Shown piece after piece: positions 57,672 through 64,000 of a DNA stretch of 64,000 bases. The stretch lies in NCBI RefSeq assembly GCF_015706575.1, contig NW_024037076.1, forward strand, positions 434,001-498,000. Direction: 5' to 3'. This DNA comes from Patiria miniata (taxonomy: Eukaryota; Echinodermata; Asteroidea; Valvatida; Asterinidae). The position numbers and the translations under genes were made by a program. Within the stretch, counting starts at the first letter, position 1, and each line of letters starts with the position of its first letter. Under the pieces are notes generated by a model. That model had not been told where the DNA came from, did no database searches, and worked only from the letters and a program-made list of their open reading frames with translations.

Positions 57672-57715
57672 GTTGGCGATCGGGAATAACGAAATTTCCG
57701 ACTTCCTGTTGCCAT
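57655..57715 (-). other. Upstream out-of-frame ATG overlapping the DENND1 start
   Basis: An ATG at 57715 lies 44 nt before the DENND1 ATG in another frame. Its frame runs through exon 1 into exon 2 and stops after about 33 codons. Its -3 base is a pyrimidine, weaker than the main start. It matters only if the transcript begins upstream of 57715. Confidence 0.45.
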
Positions 57716-58269
57716 CGATCAGAGTTCACTCCTTTTCCGTACTGCAGTCAGCCATTTTGTGAGCCCATAATGGTATGGTCCAATGTAGGGGTGTAGGTAA
57801 AAGTTCAGCATAATTTCGTGCATCAAGATTCCGGTATGGTGATAAAATTGGAAAATATCTATTGAAATGTATCATCTCAAATAAAATTTCACGTGTATTG
57901 ATGCATAAAGACAGAAATATCTGCGAAATTTTGATTACCGAAACCAAAAGGTTTGCTGTTGGTTAAAAAAAAACACCCACGTAAAAATAGTATTTACCTT
58001 TCAAAGTTCGTGTCCTCTGTTTATTTTCTTTATGACATGTATGAGCTATCGAGTTAAGTTTCGGTCGTGGACTCAGCTGTTTTATTGCAGAAATATTTTG
58101 AACATTTGTCAGTTTGTATTTAATCGATCTTTCAGCCGTGGAAATCCGCAGAACTGGTGTGAACATAGCCAAAGTTAAAGACAAAAACTCTGCACGTTGT
58201 GTTTCCGAAATTATACTCAATGTTTTGAGATTAAGGCCTATCTCAGAATATTTTCTACCTCCAGAGTCC
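57672..58269. promoter_or_regulatory. Divergent intergenic region, likely shared promoter
   Basis: Only ~600 bp separate the DENND1 start codon (minus) from the best start of the C1orf53-like gene (plus). A CCAAT occurs near 57779. No TATA box is placed convincingly for either gene. Promoter role is inferred from the head-to-head layout. Confidence 0.5.
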
Positions 58270-59948
<1,679 letters not shown>

Positions 59949-59999
59949 CAATTGTTGAATTGTTTTTTTAGATCTTTGCTTAGCACCTGTACTACATTG

Positions 60000-60290
60000 T
60001 ATTACTAAGTACTACATTGTATTACATAGTACCACATTGTATTACATAGTACTTTGTATTACATAGTACTACATTGTATTACATAGCACTTACAATGTAC
60101 ATTGTACAAAGGTACATGTACTACATTGTAGTACATAGTAATACATTGCATTACATAGTACTAAATTGTATTACATAGTACCACATTGTATTACATAGTA
60201 CCACATTGTATTACAAAGTACTACATTGTATTACATAGCACTACATTGTGCAAAGGTACATGTACTACATTGTATTACATTCTATTTATT
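60000..60290. repeat. ~20-bp minisatellite (ACATTGTATTACATAGTACT)
   Basis: About a dozen units of TACATTGTATTACATAGTAC with small changes, starting about 50 bp after the C1orf53-like stop codon; the middle includes an ACATGTAC stretch. Confidence 0.93.
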
Positions 60291-60339
60291 CAATGATGAA
60301 TCGATAAAACCACCGAGTGCTTTGGCGGTTTGGAGTAGT

Positions 60340-60740
60340 ACGGGGGAATAACAGGCAGGGCGGTTGGGGGCGGTACAGGGAGTAACAGGCAGGGTGGTTT
60401 GGGGCGGTACAGGGAGTAACAGGCAGGGCGGTTGGGGGTGGTACAGGGAGTAACAGGCAGGGCGGTTGGGGGCGGTACAGGGAGTAACAGGCAGGGCGGT
60501 TGGGGTGGTACAGGGAGTAACAGGCAGGTTGGTTTGGGGCGGTACAGGGAGTAACAGACAGGGTGGTTTGGGGTGGTACAGGGAGTAACAGGCAGGTTGG
60601 TTTGGGGCGGTACAGGGAGTAACAGGCAGGGTGGTTTGGGGTGGTACAGGGAGTAACAGGCAGGGTGGTTTGGGGCAGTACAGGGAGTAACCGGCAGGGT
60701 GGTTTGGGGCAGTACAGGGAGTAACAGGCAGGGCAGTTTG
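60340..60740. repeat. 34-bp G-rich minisatellite
   Basis: About twelve units of GGGAGTAACAGGCAGGGYGG followed by TTTGGGGCGGTACA. The length is not a multiple of three, so all three minus-strand frames stay open and translate a Pro/Cys/Leu repeat. I treat these as repeat artefacts. Confidence 0.95.
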
Positions 60741-61250
60741 AAGGTGATTCGACATTTTTTTTTATGTTCGAACATGAATTTGGATTTTTGGGCAAAAGTC
60801 TTATTTCTATATCTTCCTGACCAAAAAATGGTTAATACACGTATATGTAATGAAAATTAAATACAATTCAAACAAACTCTCACATACTGAATAATTGTAT
60901 TGAAATTTTAAAAAAATGTTCTCCGTTTGAAGAAAAAAAATCATACATTTTATATTCGTAATCTTCTGACAGTATTCAATTGGTACAGTGCATTTTGTTT
61001 CCATCAATACAGGTTTTGTCAAAACTGAAATACAAGTTCTCTTTCCAGAATGTTACTTTTTTGTTAAAACCTATATCATTTTAATGCAAGTTTTCAAGCA
61101 AAGAGATACCTTCACATTTAATTTGCAGTGTGTTGAAATAAATAAGAGCACATTATATAAGTTTCTGTATTTTTGGTAAATGATTTGTGTTCTACATTAC
61201 AACTTTATCAGGGATATCAAGTATTTGATTTGATTAAAGATTGTTCTGGC
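60741..61250. other. Intergenic AT-rich stretch
   Basis: About 500 bp between the minisatellite and the CCAAT array. No gene or element is recognised. Confidence 0.5.
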
Positions 61251-61253
61251 ACA

Positions 61254-61640
61254 TGATTGGTCAAAAATTTGTGCTCTACTCTATGATTGGTCCATTCAAT
61301 GCTCATTTTTTGTAGGATTATCCTCAGTTGTCACAAGACAATTTCTGATTGGTCAAAAGTTCATGGACTTCTCTCTGATTGGTCCATACAATGTCCAGCT
61401 CCAATTCTCTGTACACCAGCTCATTTGTGATTGGTTGAAAGTTCTAGCCCTTCACTCTGATTGGTCAGAACTTCCAGCCCTTTGCTCTGATTGGTCAAAA
61501 CTTGTAGCCCTTCACTTTGATTGGTCATCTCATGGTCAATTTCCTTGTGTGAGACCACTTATCTTCTGTAACAATGTTCTCCTCTGATCACCATCCACTT
61601 TCTGATTGGCCAGAATTCCAAGAACTTCAATCTGATTGGT
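61254..61640. repeat. Array of GATTGGTC (CCAAT) repeats
   Basis: Ten copies of TGATTGGYY, spaced mostly 28-32 bp, in units like CTCTGATTGGTCAAAACTTG then TAGCCCTTCA. On the minus strand each reads GACCAATCA, matching the NF-Y CCAAT consensus. It lies at the 3' end of the third gene. Whether it is regulatory is unknown. Confidence 0.85.
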
Positions 61641-61856
61641 CCGTTCGAAACGCAGTTGCAACTTTGAAAAATCTGAGCACGTGATCTCCTCCATCTGCGA
61701 TAAATATTCCAGAGTCAGAACGAAGACCTGCTCCTTCAGTTCGTCCGTTGGCAAGGAGCCAAGGACATCGCAAGCGTGGCAGAAGAACTGGCCAATCACA
61801 AAGAGGCAGCCCGGTTGATCCGAAAGGTCAGAGGTCGAGATCTGGGACAGAAGTTG
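61536..61856 (-). CDS. Unidentified gene, last exon
   Basis: Acceptor ATACTGCAG. It reads QLLSQISTSDLSDQPGCLFV, then IGQFFCHACDVLGSLPTDEL and KEQVFVLTLEYLSQMEEI, and stays open to TGA at 61536. The last ~35 residues (from RFERTNQIEVLG) come from the CCAAT-repeat array. No consensus donor is seen before it, so this is probably the true C-terminus; the end is uncertain. Confidence 0.72.
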   Translation of the reverse strand, partial: QLLSQISTSDLSDQPGCLFVIGQFFCHACDVLGSLPTDELKEQVFVLTLEYLSQMEEITCSDFSKLQLRFERTNQIEVLGILANQKVDGDQRRTLLQKISGLTQGN

Positions 61857-63696
61857 CTGCAGTATATAAAAAGTAAAAACCGGTTAAAAGTTATCCTTCA
61901 GATTTCACATCTTTTACGAAATGCTTCATATAGATCAGTGCTTCGAACTTCCAAAAGTGAATTTTCTAAGGTTGGCATATTTTTTCCCTGAAATTTCCTT
62001 AGAATTTTTCTTGGTTTTCCCCATTTTTCCTTAAAATATATGTAACTTTATTAATCCATACAGAAAACGAAAATGGATATTTCTTACTTGCTTAATTTCT
62101 CATTTTTTTGTAAAAGAAAGTCTCTTCGAAGCTTAGCAGCGTCATTATCTGCATTCGCTTTAATACATTTTTCAGAGACCTCTGCTTCGGACGTTAAAAA
62201 ATTCTTTCAAATATGGAAATTTTCTTTACAAGTGGAAGCTCTTATAAAGATGCGAATTTGGATAACTTCTCTGCGCATGATATTTAGAGGGCGCCAGACA
62301 GCTGAACCATGTACGGCAATAGAGGGGGGAATTTTGCACTCATTTTCCCATTTTGTCTTACGTCCGTAAATGAATCTAGCATCCTCCATTTCTACAATGG
62401 AAGCTTAAAATATTTTTTTTATCCGGCAGCAAAAGAAAAAATGTACGTCAGTTTTTAAATGGTGCAACGTAAAAATAAGCCACACTGTGGTTGCAAGACT
62501 GGTTCAAAAAATTACAAATCCAGTACCGGTAGGTTTTGTTTTTGTTTTGTCGTTTCTCACCTGCATTGTGCCAACATAGCAACGGGTCACATGATGCAGC
62601 AGAGGCGGGGTTGCCCAGTCTTGGCAGCAGGGGCTCATCAGGACCTGCATCACAGAGAGCAGGAGTTGGGATTGGCCCAGATGGACTCTGAAATCTGCAT
62701 ATACAATGAATATTCATCAGGTTTTCAAGATCAAAAATGTTGTTCAATCCTTTGTAAACCTTTTGAGGCAAGGTTCAACTGATCTGTTAAAGGTATACAA
62801 TTTTTGACAAAAAGCAAAAAACAAAACTATTAAATTATTATGAAATACCTTACTTGACTGTAAGTGAAATCATGACACCTGGTGTGCTGTCATTTTCAAG
62901 AAAAGTGGAATTTTTCTACCAATTTCCAAAGATGGTCGGCCAACAATCGTTGGAAAAAAAAGATTTTTGTTTTTCAATTACTGCCCTCAATTTACCAAGT
63001 TTATAGTTTCTCTACATTTTGTTTGCAATTGATTACAGATCTGTGAACAGGTGCAATCCAGCTAGACTGGTTCCCTGACCTGACAATTCCCCAATGTATA
63101 TAAATTGTTCCATTTTGTCTGAAGTAGGGTCAGGGAACCAGACCACAAGAACAGCATTTCTTTTTTCCCCAGCATCTATGAACACAAAACTTTAAACGGG
63201 TCAGTGTAACAATATTTGCCATAAAATACTGGCCCCCAAACCCATCCACTTCTGAAAATCACAGCAAACGTAAATGTTGTATATTACCTTTAATGGAGGG
63301 GCTAAACAGTGTCTGACAACAGAGGGGGTGGGGTGGGGGGAGGGAGGGGGTGGGGGTGGGGTGGGGTGGGTGGGGGGGGGAGGGGGTGGGGTGGGGTGGG
63401 GGGGGGGTGGGGTGGGGCTGGGGTGGGGGAAGGTTGCGTGCTTGGGGTGTGGGAAGTTTGAAACCCTTACAATAAGGAAATATTTTCCCCCTACCTCCGA
63501 TGTTCACCATGGGTAGTTCCGTCACGTATCGTGCGCTGTACGGAATCCAGAGGACTCCACTGGTCAAAAGTTGCGCCAGCATTCCCATGATGCATTGCCA
63601 CTCCCCCATGATGCTCTGGGGCAGGACTTGGACAAGAGCCAACGTGAGCGCCTCCAAGAAACTGTCGTTTGATGTTCCCTCTGGCAGTAGAATGCT
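61536..63696 (-). CDS. Unidentified gene, last three coding exons (partial)
   Basis: Three minus-strand exons join in phase to 218 codons and a stop at 61536; the 5' part lies beyond 64000. The product is Leu-rich, helical and Cys-containing: FLEALTLALVQVLPQSIMGE, VTELPMVNIGD, FRVHLGQSQLLLSVMQVLMS, FVIGQFFCHACDVLGSLPTD. The pattern suggests a HEAT/ARM-type helical-repeat C-terminus. Focadhesin came to mind but I cannot confirm it, so no symbol is given. It converges on the C1orf53-like gene. Confidence 0.72.
61857..62560 (-). other. Last intron of the third gene
   Basis: 700 bp, AT-rich. A plus-strand frame (62073-62369) has no recognisable domain. No repeat was identified. Confidence 0.55.
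62561..62694 (-). CDS. Unidentified gene, penultimate exon
   Basis: 134 bp, acceptor TATGCAG, donor GTGAG. It takes the split Asp codon and reads FRVHLGQSQLLLSVMQVLMS, then ATPPLLHHVTRCYVGTMQ. Other frames are proline-rich but out of phase. Confidence 0.8.
62787..63293. mobile_element. Family A MITE, diverged copy
   Basis: TTAAAGGTATACAATTTTTG to AAATGTTGTATATTACCTTT then AA; core ATGGTCGGCCAACAATCGTT. It shows the family is also present in the neighbouring gene. Confidence 0.88.
63300..63432 (+). repeat. G-rich tract, potential G-quadruplex cluster
   Basis: Over 100 bp of almost only G and T with many GGGG runs (for example GGGGTGGGGTGGGGTGGG). It lies about 65 bp from the donor of the 63495-63696 exon and directly after the MITE; on the transcribed RNA the strand is C-rich. 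Confidence 0.9.
63495..63696 (-). CDS. Unidentified gene, antepenultimate exon
   Basis: 202 bp, acceptor GTATTCAG, donor GTAGGG, phase 0 in and phase 1 out. It reads SILLPEGTSNDSFLEALTLA ... GVLWIPYSARYVTELPMVNI. Confidence 0.8.
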
Positions 63697-63769
63697 CTGA
63701 ATACAAAAAAACCAGAAATGAGATTTGAATATGTGTAGGATGGCTAAGGCAAAATTTCACTAAGAAATT

Positions 63770-64000
63770 AGGTAGAGTAAACCACTCGTAATTTGTGATT
63801 TTTCTTGTTGGAACCAACGAAAGCGCTCAAAATCTAAAGACGGATGCTTAATAACTAAACCTGATGAAGTTTTAGCTCTGTGAATGCTGCATATTTCAAG
63901 AAAACATAACATACATAAACACAATATTTTTGATCTCGATTCCAATTCCAAAGTTGCGGAGTCATATTTGGAATTGCGCCCTCTCGTGACACAATCTGAA
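63770..64000. mobile_element. Family B MITE, cut by window end
   Basis: GAGTAAACCACTCGTAATTT, CCTGATGAAGTTTTAGCTCT and GATCTCGATTCCAATTCCAA are colinear with the start of 3734-4278. The left end is diverged. Confidence 0.75.

Noticed and set aside
60282..60795. Three overlapping Pro/Cys-rich proteins
   Set aside because: All three minus frames are open because the 34 bp unit cycles through frames; no start context or homology.
63259..63657. Single-frame protein including a Pro/His repeat
   Set aside because: Its C-terminal half is the G-rich tract read backwards; the true exon ends at the GTAGGG donor at 63494.

Overview
The window looks like animal nuclear DNA: genes are split into small exons by long introns, the introns are full of MITEs, SINEs and minisatellites, and there are no prokaryotic features. 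The many (ACATGT)n tracts, the tRNA-derived SINEs with a CTTGGGCAAG body and the Penelope-like retroelement fit a marine invertebrate. An echinoderm or a cephalochordate-like deuterostome is my guess; the sequence does not prove it.

Layout: (1) About 1.3 to 57.7 kb, minus strand, is one gene. I rebuilt it by hand as 22 coding exons with consistent phase, encoding a DENND1/connecdenn protein (Rab35 GEF family) of about 890-920 residues. The N-terminal DENN module spans roughly 20 exons' worth of conserved blocks. The tail is Ser/Pro-rich and carries proline, NPF and DPF endocytic motifs. (2) 58.27 to 59.95 kb, plus strand, is a three-exon gene for a small Cys-rich DUF5522 / C1orf53-like protein, divergent from DENND1 with about 0.6 kb between the start codons. 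(3) 61.5 to 63.7 kb, minus strand, holds the last three coding exons of a third gene whose 5' part lies beyond the window. Its product is helical and Leu-rich; I do not recognise it.

Most of the rest is repeats. At least ten copies or fragments of one ~530 bp TTAA-bounded MITE with a central GGCCGACC palindrome are present. So are a second TTAA-bounded family, two piggyBac-like TTAACYCTTTCA elements, a TA-flanked foldback, a hAT-type MITE with a perfect 8 bp target duplication, other foldbacks, several tRNA SINEs, and a 5'-truncated but uninterrupted Penelope-like RT/GIY-YIG frame. Tandem arrays of 87 bp, ~11 bp (CTTGTGA), ~85 bp, ~20 bp and 34 bp units also occur. Several arrays and elements begin only 10-60 bp from DENND1 splice sites.

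I see no new multi-gene system. The most notable signals are the repeats lying against splice donors, the PLE placement, the clean hAT and TTAA insertions, and a CCAAT-box array that runs into the apparent C-terminus of the third gene.
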